Shown here piece after piece: positions 42,565 through 49,953 of a stretch of DNA of 64,000 nucleotides; position 1 is the stretch's first letter; every line of letters begins with the position of its first letter. A program made the position numbers and the translations under genes. Source of the DNA: Anaeromassilibacillus senegalensis (GTDB lineage: Bacteria > Bacillota > Clostridia > Oscillospirales > Acutalibacteraceae); the NCBI RefSeq assembly GCF_021531715.1, contig NZ_JAFBIT010000001.1, positions 372,001-436,000 of the forward strand, in the 5' to 3' direction. Below the pieces are notes generated by a model. The model searched no databases and was not told the origin of the DNA. It saw only the letters and a program-made list of their open reading frames with translations.

Positions 42565-43947
42565 ATGAACAACAAGAAGTTTGTTCTCTCCATGATTATG
42601 AAGTTTGTCATCGTGATTTTGGAAATCGGTTTCTTCGCCATGGTGGTATTTCAGTATTATGGGCCGAAACTTTTTTCCAAAATGGACAGTGTCGGTTATT
42701 CTGTTACATTGATCCTGTATACAATTGTATATATTGCGCTCAGCAACTTATTCTATGCCTTTAAAATCATGGATTTTTCCGTTGCGGAGACAATACTTTC
42801 TCAGTTTTTGGCTTTTGGCATTGCGGATTTGCTGCTTTACGGTGAGTTTTGCATGATCCGGCACAATTATGTCAATATCATTCCGGGCCTCCTGACCGTT
42901 GCCTGTCAGCTTCTGGCAGCGATTTGCTGGGCACTGATCAGCAAGCGCATGACGATGCTCTTTTCCAGACCGGAAAAAACGCTTATCATTACCGGTGCCG
43001 TGCTGACAGATGAATTCCTGCAGAAGCTGGAGAAACTGAAATACATTTTCAATGTCGAACAGATTATTCCGTACAGTGAGCTGGGCAAGGATTGGAAGAA
43101 AAAGCTGGATCCTTTCGAAGCAGTCATTTTTTATGAAACGGAAATGGAAAATCGTTCGGAACTGCTTTGGTATTGCATGCAGGACCGCAAGAGCCTGTAT
43201 CTGACGCCTCAGCTCGATGAAATCACCATGCAGGGCTTCGGTGCGCGCCATCTGATCGATACGCCGCTGATGAAGTATGAATACCGCAGCGAGCGTTTCT
43301 GGTACAATCTTGTGAAACGCGCTGCGGACATAGTCGTGTCCTTGTTGGCCCTGATCATCATGTCGCCGATTCTTCTGATCACGGCGCTGGCCATCAAGAT
43401 TGAGGATCGCGGCCCTGTTTTCTTCAGGCAGAAGCGCTGCACGAAGAACGGGAAGGTCTTTGAGATTCTCAAGTTTCGCAGCATGATCGTGGATGCAGAG
43501 AAGGGCGGCAAGTCGATTCCCTGCCGTTCCGGCGACCCGCGTATCACGCGTGTCGGGCGCATCATTCGTAAAATCCGTGTCGATGAATTTCCGCAGATCA
43601 TCAATGTGCTCAAGGGCGATATGTCGCTTGTCGGTCCGCGTCCCGAGCGCATCGAGCATGTCGAAGAATATACACGGGAAATCCCGGAGTTTGTCTACCG
43701 CCTGCGCGTGAAGGGCGGCCTGACCGGCTATGCCCAGATCTACGGCAAATACAATACAAGCCCCTATGATAAGCTGCGTCTTGACCTGCAGTATATCGAA
43801 AAGCAGTCTCTCCTGCTCGATTTCAAGCTGCTTCTGCTGACGGTGAAGATCATGTTTGTACCGGAATCCACCGAGGGCTTCACGGAAGAAAAATCGGCCG
43901 CCGTTTCGGAAAATTCCAAACGCGCGGAGGAGATCGAGGAAGAATAA
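42565..43947 (+). CDS. Polyprenyl glycosylphosphotransferase (WbaP/CpsE-like sugar transferase)
   Basis: A 460-residue initiating enzyme of surface polysaccharide synthesis. Four or five N-terminal membrane helices (about 10-130), a cytoplasmic Rossmann-like CoA-binding-type domain (FEAVIFYETEMENRSE), and a C-terminal PglC/WbaP catalytic domain: KRAADIVVSLLALIIMSPI (re-entrant helix), VFFRQKRCTKNGKVFEILKF, RKIRVDEFPQIINVLKGDMS and LVGPRPERIEHVEEY. It transfers a sugar phosphate from a UDP-sugar to undecaprenyl phosphate. I chose ATG 42565 because the -10 at 42523 excludes the longer frame. A degraded rfbB follows after 1 bp and no other polysaccharide genes remain. Confidence 0.92.
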   Translation: MNNKKFVLSMIMKFVIVILEIGFFAMVVFQYYGPKLFSKMDSVGYSVTLILYTIVYIALSNLFYAFKIMDFSVAETILSQFLAFGIADLLLYGEFCMIRHNYVNIIPGLLTVACQLLAAICWALISKRMTMLFSRPEKTLIITGAVLTDEFLQKLEKLKYIFNVEQIIPYSELGKDWKKKLDPFEAVIFYETEMENRSELLWYCMQDRKSLYLTPQLDEITMQGFGARHLIDTPLMKYEYRSERFWYNLVKRAADIVVSLLALIIMSPILLITALAIKIEDRGPVFFRQKRCTKNGKVFEILKFRSMIVDAEKGGKSIPCRSGDPRITRVGRIIRKIRVDEFPQIINVLKGDMSLVGPRPERIEHVEEYTREIPEFVYRLRVKGGLTGYAQIYGKYNTSPYDKLRLDLQYIEKQSLLLDFKLLLLTVKIMFVPESTEGFTEEKSAAVSENSKRAEEIEEE

Positions 43948-43948
43948 A

Positions 43949-44501
43949 ATGAAACTCCTCATAACCGGCGGCGCCGGGTTTATCGGCAGCAATTACATAC
44001 GGTATGCATTGAAAGAGCATTCGGAGGATCGAATTGTGAATCTGGATCTGCTGACCTATGCCGGAAGTCTTGAGAATGTCTGCGAAGCGGCACAGAATCC
44101 GCGGTACAGCTTTGTGCAGGGGGACATTGCGGACAGGGCGTTTGTATTTGGCTTGTTCGAGCGGGAGCGCTTCGATGCGGTCGTCAACTTTGCGGCGGAG
44201 ACGTCCCCGCTGCGGCCTTCCAGTCCGTACAGCAGCTCAAAGGCAAGCGCGGATTTGTTTGTTTTGGCGTATCAAAGGACATTCGGCCTGCCGGTGACGG
44301 TCAGCCGCTGCTCGAACAATTATGGCCCCAGACAGTTTCCGGAAAAGCTGATTCCGCTTCGTCGGCGGCAGACCCGGCCATGACAGGCGTTACGCGGTTG
44401 ATACGGCAAAGCTGGAGTCAGAGCTTGGCTGGGCGCCAAAGGTTGATTTTGAGACGGGGCTTCGGCGAACGGCGGCGTGGTACACGCATGGTACGCTGTA
44501 A
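43949..44501 (+). pseudogene. rfbB: Remnant of dTDP-glucose 4,6-dehydratase (rfbB) with two internal deletions
   Basis: Three separate pieces of one short-chain dehydrogenase are recognisable in order. Piece 1 (43949-~44200) is the NAD-binding N-terminus, LLITGGAGFIGSNYIRYAL to VVNFAAE. Piece 2 (~44201-44359) resumes in the same frame with PLRPSSPYSSSKASADL (catalytic YxxxK), [18 protein letters not shown]. The segment between, with the AE-SHVDRS and TDEVYG motifs, is missing. Piece 3 (44370-44501), shifted by one frame, reads [20 protein letters not shown] to the natural C-terminus; the middle third between the pieces is gone and frame 1 stops at TGA 44381. About 180 residues remain of a usual ~330-340, so no activity is expected. 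Confidence 0.88.
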
Positions 44502-44508
44502 ATTTTCC

Positions 44509-44537
44509 TTGCATTTCTTATAAGAGTATGGTATAGT
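44509..44537 (+). promoter_or_regulatory. Promoter of the tRNA gene
   Basis: TTGCAT (44509-44514), 17 bp, TATAGT (44532-44537), 20 bp before the tRNA. Confidence 0.8.
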
Positions 44538-44557
44538 TATCTTCAGTCAAAATATCC

Positions 44558-44634
44558 GGGCCATTAGCTCAGTTGGTTAGAGCAGCCGGCTCATAACCGG
44601 TCGGTCCAAGGTTCGAGTCCCTGATGGCCCACCA
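44558..44634 (+). tRNA. tRNA with CAT anticodon (tRNA-Met, or tRNA-Ile2 if lysidine-modified)
   Basis: A 77-base cloverleaf with encoded CCA. Acceptor arms GGGCCAT and ATGGCCC pair fully, D stem GCTC/GAGC, anticodon loop CTCATAA with CAT at 44592-44594, T loop TTCGAGT. The T stem CAAGG/CCCTG has an A-C mismatch at its middle pair. It is not the initiator, because the first pair is G-C. Elongator Met and lysidine-type Ile2 cannot be separated by eye; tilS is present in this window. Confidence 0.92.
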
Positions 44635-44641
44635 GATAAAG

Positions 44642-44674
44642 AGTCCTCGTCAAGCGACGGGGGCTTTTGTTTTT
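44642..44674 (+). terminator. Terminator of the tRNA gene
   Basis: AGTCCTCGTC pairs with GACGGGGGCT (two G-T wobbles) around AAGC, followed by TTTTGTTTTT. Confidence 0.88.
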
Positions 44675-44697
44675 GCAAATTTCCGTGGGTGTACCCC

Positions 44698-44728
44698 TTG
44701 ACAAACGCTTTGTATTAGCATAGACTAA
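44698..44728 (+). promoter_or_regulatory. Promoter and iron-box operator 4 of feoAB
   Basis: TTGACA (44698-44703), 17 bp, TAGACT (44721-44726). The palindrome TTAG-CATAGA-CTAA occupies 44715-44728 and covers the -10 hexamer. The same core occurs three times at the first feo locus. Confidence 0.82.
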
Positions 44729-44765
44729 CATGTGGATTTTGAAGGAACTGCAAGGGGGAAACAGG

Positions 44766-47117
44766 ATGACTTTGAAGGATTTACCGATCGGAAAAACCGC
44801 GACTGTGCAGTTCGTCGGCGGTGAAGGCGCACTGCGCCAGCATTTTCTGGATATGGGTCTGATTCCGAAGGCGGATGTCACCATGGTGAAGTTCGCGCCG
44901 ATGGGCGACCCGCTGGAGGTGCGCATTCACGGCTATGAGCTGACTTTGCGTCTGGCCGACGCGGAAAAGATCGAAATTGCGAACATACGCGATGCGGCGG
45001 CGCAGCCGCACAATGCGCAGAAGAAAAAGCCGATTTCGCACCCGGGCCTCGGTGAAGGCGGCAAGTACCACGTAAAAACCGGCCAGCCGCCGCTGCCGCA
45101 AGGCGTAACGCTGAGCTTTGCGCTCGCTGGCAACCAGAACTGCGGCAAGACGACGCTTTTCAACCAGCTCACCGGCTCGAATCAGCATGTGGGCAATTTT
45201 CCGGGTGTCACGGTCGACCGCAAGGACGGCGTGATTCGCGGGAACCCGAACACGCTTGTCACCGATCTGCCCGGCATCTATTCGATGTCGCCGTATTCGA
45301 GCGAGGAGCTCGTTACGCGCCGGTTTGTGCTCGACGAGCATCCGCGCGGCATTATCAACATTGTGGACGCGACGAACATTGAGCGCAACCTGTATCTGAC
45401 GATGCAGCTCATGGAGCTGGACGTCCCGATGGTGCTGGCACTCAACATGATGGACGAGGTGCGCGAGAACGGCGGCTCCATCCACGTCAACGAGATGGAG
45501 GAGATGCTCGGCATTCCGGTTGTGCCGATCTCCGCGGCCAAAAACGAGGGCATTGAGGAATTGATCGACCATGCCGTACACGTCGCGAAATATCAGGAAA
45601 GCCCCGGACGGCAGGATTTCTGCGACGTTCACGACCACAACGGCGCCGTACATAGATGTCTGCACGGTATCATGAGCTTGATTGAGGATCACGCGGTGCA
45701 GGCGGGAATTCCGGTGCGTTTCGCCGCAAGCAAGCTGGCGGAGGGCGACACGCTTGTGCTCGACCGGCTGAACCTCGACCAGAATGAAAAGGAAACGCTG
45801 GAGCATATCATTCAGCAGATGGAAAAGGAGCGCGGGCTTGATCGCGCCGCGGCCATCGCCGATATGCGCTTCAGCTTTATCGGCAAGGTCTGCGATGCGG
45901 CCGTTGTGAAGCCCCGCGAGAGCCGCGAGCACGCACGCAGCGTGAAAATGGATCGCTTCCTCACCGGCAAATATACGGCGATTCCCGCTTTCATCGGCAT
46001 CATGGGCCTTGTTTTCTGGCTCACCTTCAATGTGATCGGCGCGTTCCTCTCCGATTTGCTCGATCTGGGCATTTCTTGGCTCACCGATCTGGTGGACGGC
46101 GTCATGACGGCGGCGAACGTCAGCCCGGTGCTGCATGCGCTTGTGATCGACGGTATCTTCAACGGTGTCGGCAGCGTTTTGAGCTTCCTGCCGATCATTG
46201 TCACGCTGTTCTTCTTCCTGTCACTGCTCGAGGACAGCGGCTATATGGCGCGCGTCGCGTTCGTCATGGATAAGCTCCTGCGCAAGATCGGTCTTTCCGG
46301 CCGCAGCGTCGTGCCGATGCTGATTGGCTTCGGCTGCACGGTGCCGGGTGTTATGGCGAGCCGTACGCTGCCCTCCGAGCGTGACCGCAAAATGACAATC
46401 CTCTTGACGCCTTTTATGAGCTGTTCGGCTAAGCTGCCGATTTACGCATTCTTTTCGGCGGCGTTTTTCCCGGATCACGGCGCAGTTGTGATGATTGGGC
46501 TGTACTTCATCGGCATCCTCGTCGGCATTCTGATGGCGCTTCTGATGCGCGGCACGATGTTCAAGGGTGAGGCGGTTCCGTTTGTGATGGAGCTGCCGAA
46601 TTACCGCATGCCCGGCGCGAAAAATGTCGGCCAGCTGCTCTGGGAGAAAGCAAAGGACTTCCTGCAGCGCGCGTTCACCGTGATCTTTGTCGCGACCATC
46701 GTCATCTGGTTCCTCCAGACATTCGATCTCGGTCTCAATATCGTTTCGGATTCCAAAGACAGCATCCTCGCGATGCTCGCCGGGTGGATCGCGCCGATCT
46801 TCGAGCCGCTGGGCTTTGGCGACTGGCGCGTTTCCACGGCGCTGATCACCGGCTTCATGGCGAAGGAGAGCGTCGTTTCCACGCTCACGATCCTCTTTGG
46901 CTCCACACAAGCGCTCACGGCGCTGCTCACGCCGCTTTCGGCGGTGTGCCTGCTGGTTTTCTGCCTGCTGTACACGCCGTGTGTCGCGGCAGTGGCGTCC
47001 GTTAAGCGCGAGCTCGGCGGCAAGTGGGCGGTTGGCGTTGTGATCGGCCAGTGCGTCATCGCGTGGTGCGTTGCCGGGATTGTACGCGTTGTCGGTATGC
47101 TGTTCGGGGTGATCTGA
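44766..47117 (+). CDS. feoB: FeoA-FeoB fusion ferrous iron transporter
   Basis: A 783-residue fused protein. Residues 1-~75 are FeoA (FLDMGLIPKADVTMVKFAPM, YELTLRLADAEKIEI). A ~40-residue Lys/Pro/Gly linker leads to FeoB from ~115: G1 GNQNCGKTT (122-130), G2 NFPGVTVDRK, G3 TDLPGIYSMSPYSSEE, G4 LNMMDE. The membrane core has gates GFGCTVPGVMASRT and FMSCSAKLPIYAF. It lacks the ~85-residue acidic insert of the FeoB at 2424 and differs in its G1 loop, so the two are old paralogues, not a recent duplication. I chose ATG 44766 behind GGGGGAAACAGG. An in-frame ATG at 44730 overlaps the expected transcription start. Confidence 0.95.
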   Translation: MTLKDLPIGKTATVQFVGGEGALRQHFLDMGLIPKADVTMVKFAPMGDPLEVRIHGYELTLRLADAEKIEIANIRDAAAQPHNAQKKKPISHPGLGEGGKYHVKTGQPPLPQGVTLSFALAGNQNCGKTTLFNQLTGSNQHVGNFPGVTVDRKDGVIRGNPNTLVTDLPGIYSMSPYSSEELVTRRFVLDEHPRGIINIVDATNIERNLYLTMQLMELDVPMVLALNMMDEVRENGGSIHVNEMEEMLGIPVVPISAAKNEGIEELIDHAVHVAKYQESPGRQDFCDVHDHNGAVHRCLHGIMSLIEDHAVQAGIPVRFAASKLAEGDTLVLDRLNLDQNEKETLEHIIQQMEKERGLDRAAAIADMRFSFIGKVCDAAVVKPRESREHARSVKMDRFLTGKYTAIPAFIGIMGLVFWLTFNVIGAFLSDLLDLGISWLTDLVDGVMTAANVSPVLHALVIDGIFNGVGSVLSFLPIIVTLFFFLSLLEDSGYMARVAFVMDKLLRKIGLSGRSVVPMLIGFGCTVPGVMASRTLPSERDRKMTILLTPFMSCSAKLPIYAFFSAAFFPDHGAVVMIGLYFIGILVGILMALLMRGTMFKGEAVPFVMELPNYRMPGAKNVGQLLWEKAKDFLQRAFTVIFVATIVIWFLQTFDLGLNIVSDSKDSILAMLAGWIAPIFEPLGFGDWRVSTALITGFMAKESVVSTLTILFGSTQALTALLTPLSAVCLLVFCLLYTPCVAAVASVKRELGGKWAVGVVIGQCVIAWCVAGIVRVVGMLFGVI

Positions 47118-47267
47118 ATGAGCCCGGGTACGGTTTTGGTTCTGCTTCTTCTGATCGCCGGCTTGTTCTTCGCCCTGCGTGCGATCCGGCACCATAAGTC
47201 CGGCGGATGCTGCGGAGACTGCGCCAAATGCGCGGGCTGCGCAGCGGCAAAGGATTCAAGAGAATAG
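47118..47267 (+). CDS. Small Cys-rich membrane protein associated with FeoAB
   Basis: A 49-residue protein starting directly after the feoAB stop (TGAATG). One hydrophobic N-terminal helix (VLVLLLIAGLFFALRAI) is followed by a basic patch and a tail CCGDCAKCAGC with five cysteines. It has the same plan as the protein after the first feoB but a different cysteine spacing. It fits the FeoB-associated Cys-rich small protein family; the role (iron hand-off or transporter stabilisation) is inferred from position only. Confidence 0.85.
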   Translation: MSPGTVLVLLLLIAGLFFALRAIRHHKSGGCCGDCAKCAGCAAAKDSRE

Positions 47268-47273
47268 CCATAC

Positions 47274-47313
47274 AAAAAAGGTCTGCACCGTGGAATGCGG
47301 TGCAGACCTTTTT
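47274..47313 (+). terminator. Bidirectional terminator between feoAB and the permease gene
   Basis: GGTCTGCACCG (47280-47290) and CGGTGCAGACC (47298-47308) form an 11-bp stem flanked by A6 and T5, good in both directions. Confidence 0.94.
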
Positions 47314-47323
47314 GCGTGGCATT

Positions 47324-48169
47324 TTAAGAACCGGTCGATTTGTAATGGTGCACGCCGAAGCGCCAGAAGAGCCAGCAGGGGATGAGGAACAGGCTGGCGA
47401 GAACGGGCAGCAGCATCGTCCATGTGCTGCCGCCGCGCCCAAGCAGATACATCAGCGGGTAATACTGGACGAGCGCGTAAGGCACAACAAACGTGCAGAA
47501 TTGCAGCACGCGCTTGCCGTAAATGGAGAGCGGATAGCGCCCGTGCTCTTTCATGCCGTCCGTGAGCACATTTACAAATTCCAGCCCCTCGAGCGTGAAG
47601 AAGCACAGAGCGGCGTAGAGGAGAAAGACGCCCGAAAAGACGGCAGCGCCGCCGAGGATCATCAAAACGAGCGTCAAGACGCGCGTGGCGTTCCAGTCGA
47701 TCGCGCAGTTCTGCACGGCGTAGATCAGCATGCACACGGCAACGATTGCGGGACCGAAGCGCGTGAATTCGATCCGGCTGCCGAGTACCTGCAAAACGGC
47801 GCTTCGCGGGCGAACGAGAATGCGGTCAAACTCGCCGTTGCCGATGATGCGGCTGAACGTGTCAAAGCCGCGCGCTACGCACTCGGCGAGCGTGAACGAC
47901 AGCAGCACGACGGCGTAGCAGAGCAGCACGTCGCTGTATGTGAACCCCTCAATCGTGTGGAACCGCGCGAACATGAAGCGGATGCCGAGAAAGACGGTCA
48001 GCGTCAGCACCGCGGTGCTGAGTGTCGTCAAAAGGAACGAAGCCTTGTACTGCATCGCGCTTTTGAGCTGTATGGAAACCGAATATATTATTGAAAAGGG
48101 CGCATTCCGCTTAAAATGGAATGCGCCTTTTTCTGCGAAAAACGGGATAGAATAACGCTGGAGGTGCAT
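47324..48169 (-). CDS. ABC-2 family permease, orphan, 5' end doubtful
   Basis: The open frame gives 281 residues with six hydrophobic helices. QLKSAMQYKASFLLTTLSTA, DVLLCYAVVLLSFTLAECVARG and FSRIIGNGEFDRILVRPRS match the ABC-2 family of drug/antibiotic exporter permeases, whose final helices (YYPLMYLLGRG) also fit. The first ~25 residues are encoded by a strong terminator-like hairpin (48094-48132) and do not look like the family. The only later ATG (48055) would cut into helix 1. No Shine-Dalgarno is evident for either. The ATPase and second permease normally upstream are missing, so this may be a 5'-damaged remnant or have a non-standard start. Confidence 0.6.
   Translation of the reverse strand: MHLQRYSIPFFAEKGAFHFKRNAPFSIIYSVSIQLKSAMQYKASFLLTTLSTAVLTLTVFLGIRFMFARFHTIEGFTYSDVLLCYAVVLLSFTLAECVARGFDTFSRIIGNGEFDRILVRPRSAVLQVLGSRIEFTRFGPAIVAVCMLIYAVQNCAIDWNATRVLTLVLMILGGAAVFSGVFLLYAALCFFTLEGLEFVNVLTDGMKEHGRYPLSIYGKRVLQFCTFVVPYALVQYYPLMYLLGRGGSTWTMLLPVLASLFLIPCWLFWRFGVHHYKSTGS
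48094..48132 (-). terminator. Terminator-like hairpin at the 5' end of the permease frame
   Basis: GGCGCATTCC (48099-48108) and GGAATGCGCC (48118-48127) form a perfect 10-bp stem with A4 and T5 flanks, so it can act on either strand. It lies inside the longest permease frame and about 100 bp beyond the hrcA promoter region. Confidence 0.8.
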
Positions 48170-48195
48170 TCATAAAGTATTTACAAATTTTGGTG

Positions 48196-48224
48196 TTGAC
48201 ATTTCCTGACCTTTGCAGTATAGT
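48196..48224 (+). promoter_or_regulatory. Sigma-A promoter of hrcA-grpE-dnaK-dnaJ
   Basis: TTGACA (48196-48201), 17 bp, TATAGT (48219-48224). The start would fall just before the CIRCE element. Confidence 0.9.
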
Positions 48225-48235
48225 ATAGACAAAGG

Positions 48236-48262
48236 TTAGCACTCGAAACAACAGAGTGCTAA
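48236..48262 (+). promoter_or_regulatory. CIRCE operator
   Basis: TTAGCACTC, nine bases, GAGTGCTAA: an exact match to the CIRCE consensus bound by HrcA. It lies in the leader between promoter and hrcA. Confidence 0.98.
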
Positions 48263-48280
48263 AACCTTGAGAGGTGCAGT

Positions 48281-49306
48281 ATGGAACTGACAAAACGCAA
48301 ACAGAATATACTTGCCTCGATTGTCAACGGATATGTCCGCACGGGCGAGCCGGTCGGCTCCAAATCGATTGCGGAGGCTGCGGGCGTGTCGTCTGCAACG
48401 GTTCGCAACGAAATGGCGGAGCTTACGGAGTTGGGCCTTCTGGAACAGCCGCACACCTCGGCGGGGCGCATACCGTCCCAGCGCGGCTATCGCGAATTTG
48501 TCGATAACCTGATGGAGCCGGTAACGCTGCCGGAAGATGAGCGTTTGACGCTCGATGCGATGCTTGCAAAGAGCGCGTTCGATCCGGAAAGGCTGCTGCG
48601 CGGCGCGGCGCACACACTGTCCGTCGCCACACGGTATCTCGCCGTGAGCACAACACCCAGCGGCGCTTCGGCGAAGATCAAGGGTGTGCAGTTTGTACAG
48701 ACGAGCCGCCGCACCGCAATGCTGATCATGATGAGCAGCGCGGGCACGATGAAGAACAAGGTTTTCCACTGTGACTTCGATCTGTCGAATGAGATCATGC
48801 GCATCTTTTTCCGCGTGCTCAACGAGCGCGTCACCGGCAGGGACGTTGCGGAGATCAACCGGGCGTTCATTCAAAGCCTTGCGATTTCCTTCGGCGATCT
48901 GGCGATCATCATGTCGCCTGCATTGGCGGCGCTTCTGGAGGTCGCAGGGGAGACGATGCAGACCGAGGTTTCACTCAGCGGACAGATGAACCTGCTGTTT
49001 TATCCCGAATACAAGCTCGGCGGCGCACGCCGCGTGATGGATTTCGTGGAACGGCATGAAGCGCTCGTCAGTCTGCTTGAGGGAAAGCCAAACCGCACGC
49101 AGATCCGCATCGGTCTGGAGAGCGGGCGCAACGAGCTTGCCGATTCGTCGGTCGTCTCCGCGCGGTACAGCGTGAACGGCAGCAATGCCGGCGCGGTCGC
49201 CGTGATCGGCCCGATGCGTATGCCGTACGCACGCGTCGCGGCACAAACAGCATACATTGCAGATCGTGTCGGCGAAATGCTGACGCGCATCATGCGGGAA
49301 GAATAG
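48281..49306 (+). CDS. hrcA: Heat-inducible transcription repressor HrcA
   Basis: A 341-residue repressor of class I heat-shock genes. The N-terminal winged helix reads KRKQNILASIVNGYVRTGEP, SKSIAEAAGVSSATVRNEMA and LGLLEQPHTSAGRIPSQRGY; the rest is the GAF-like dimerisation domain with YEIGG-type end replaced here by GAVAVIGPMRMPYARVAAQ. It binds the perfect CIRCE 18 bp upstream and so controls its own operon. GAGAGG precedes the ATG. Confidence 0.97.
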   Translation: MELTKRKQNILASIVNGYVRTGEPVGSKSIAEAAGVSSATVRNEMAELTELGLLEQPHTSAGRIPSQRGYREFVDNLMEPVTLPEDERLTLDAMLAKSAFDPERLLRGAAHTLSVATRYLAVSTTPSGASAKIKGVQFVQTSRRTAMLIMMSSAGTMKNKVFHCDFDLSNEIMRIFFRVLNERVTGRDVAEINRAFIQSLAISFGDLAIIMSPALAALLEVAGETMQTEVSLSGQMNLLFYPEYKLGGARRVMDFVERHEALVSLLEGKPNRTQIRIGLESGRNELADSSVVSARYSVNGSNAGAVAVIGPMRMPYARVAAQTAYIADRVGEMLTRIMREE

Positions 49307-49320
49307 AAAGGGGCGTCCTT

Positions 49321-49896
49321 ATGGCAGAGGAAACGAAAGCCTGTCCCGAACAGGAGACAGAAGTGAACACCGGACCTGCGGCGGAAGAAACCGAAAAGGC
49401 CGATGAGAAACAGGAGAAGAAAAAGAAAAAGGAAAAAACCGAGAAGGTGCCGAAGGCCGATTACGATCGGCTGCAGGCGGAATTCGAGGCGCACAAGCAG
49501 CAGTATCTGCGCGTACTCGCGGAGTACGATAACTTCCGCAAGCGTTCCGCAAATGAGAAGACCGGCGTCTACAACAACGCCGTTTCCGATACGGTCAACG
49601 CGATCCTCCCGGTTGCCGACAATATCGACCGTGCCCTCGCGCAGGAGAACGCCTCCGCCGAGGATATGAAGAAGGGCGTGGAAATGATCGCGAACCAGTT
49701 TAAGGCCTGCTTTGAAAAGCTCGGCATTCGCGAGATTGGCGCCGTCGGCGAGCCGTTTGACCCGACGATCCACAACGCCGTGGCGCATATCGACAGCGAG
49801 GAGCTCGGAGAGAACGTCATTGCGGCCGTCTTCCAGAAGGGTTACATGCTCGGCGATAAGGTCGTGCGGCACGCGATGGTACAGGTTGCGAATTAA
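49321..49896 (+). CDS. grpE: Nucleotide exchange factor GrpE
   Basis: A 191-residue cochaperone. The first ~45 residues are Glu/Lys-rich and disordered, followed by the long dimer helix (YDRLQAEFEAHKQQYLRVLA, YDNFRKRSANEK), the four-helix bundle and the beta wing (PVADNIDRALAQ, GVEMIANQFKACFEKLGI, EPFDPTIHNAVAHI). It releases ADP from DnaK. It lies 14 bp after hrcA, with AAAGGGG before the ATG. Confidence 0.97.
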   Translation: MAEETKACPEQETEVNTGPAAEETEKADEKQEKKKKKEKTEKVPKADYDRLQAEFEAHKQQYLRVLAEYDNFRKRSANEKTGVYNNAVSDTVNAILPVADNIDRALAQENASAEDMKKGVEMIANQFKACFEKLGIREIGAVGEPFDPTIHNAVAHIDSEELGENVIAAVFQKGYMLGDKVVRHAMVQVAN

Positions 49897-49953
49897 AGAG
49901 ATAGCAAAATACAGTTTACACACATTCATTTATACAAAGGATGGTAATGCATT

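Noticed and set aside
44558-44634. Initiator tRNA-fMet
   Set aside because: The first acceptor pair is G-C, not the mismatch expected of a bacterial initiator.
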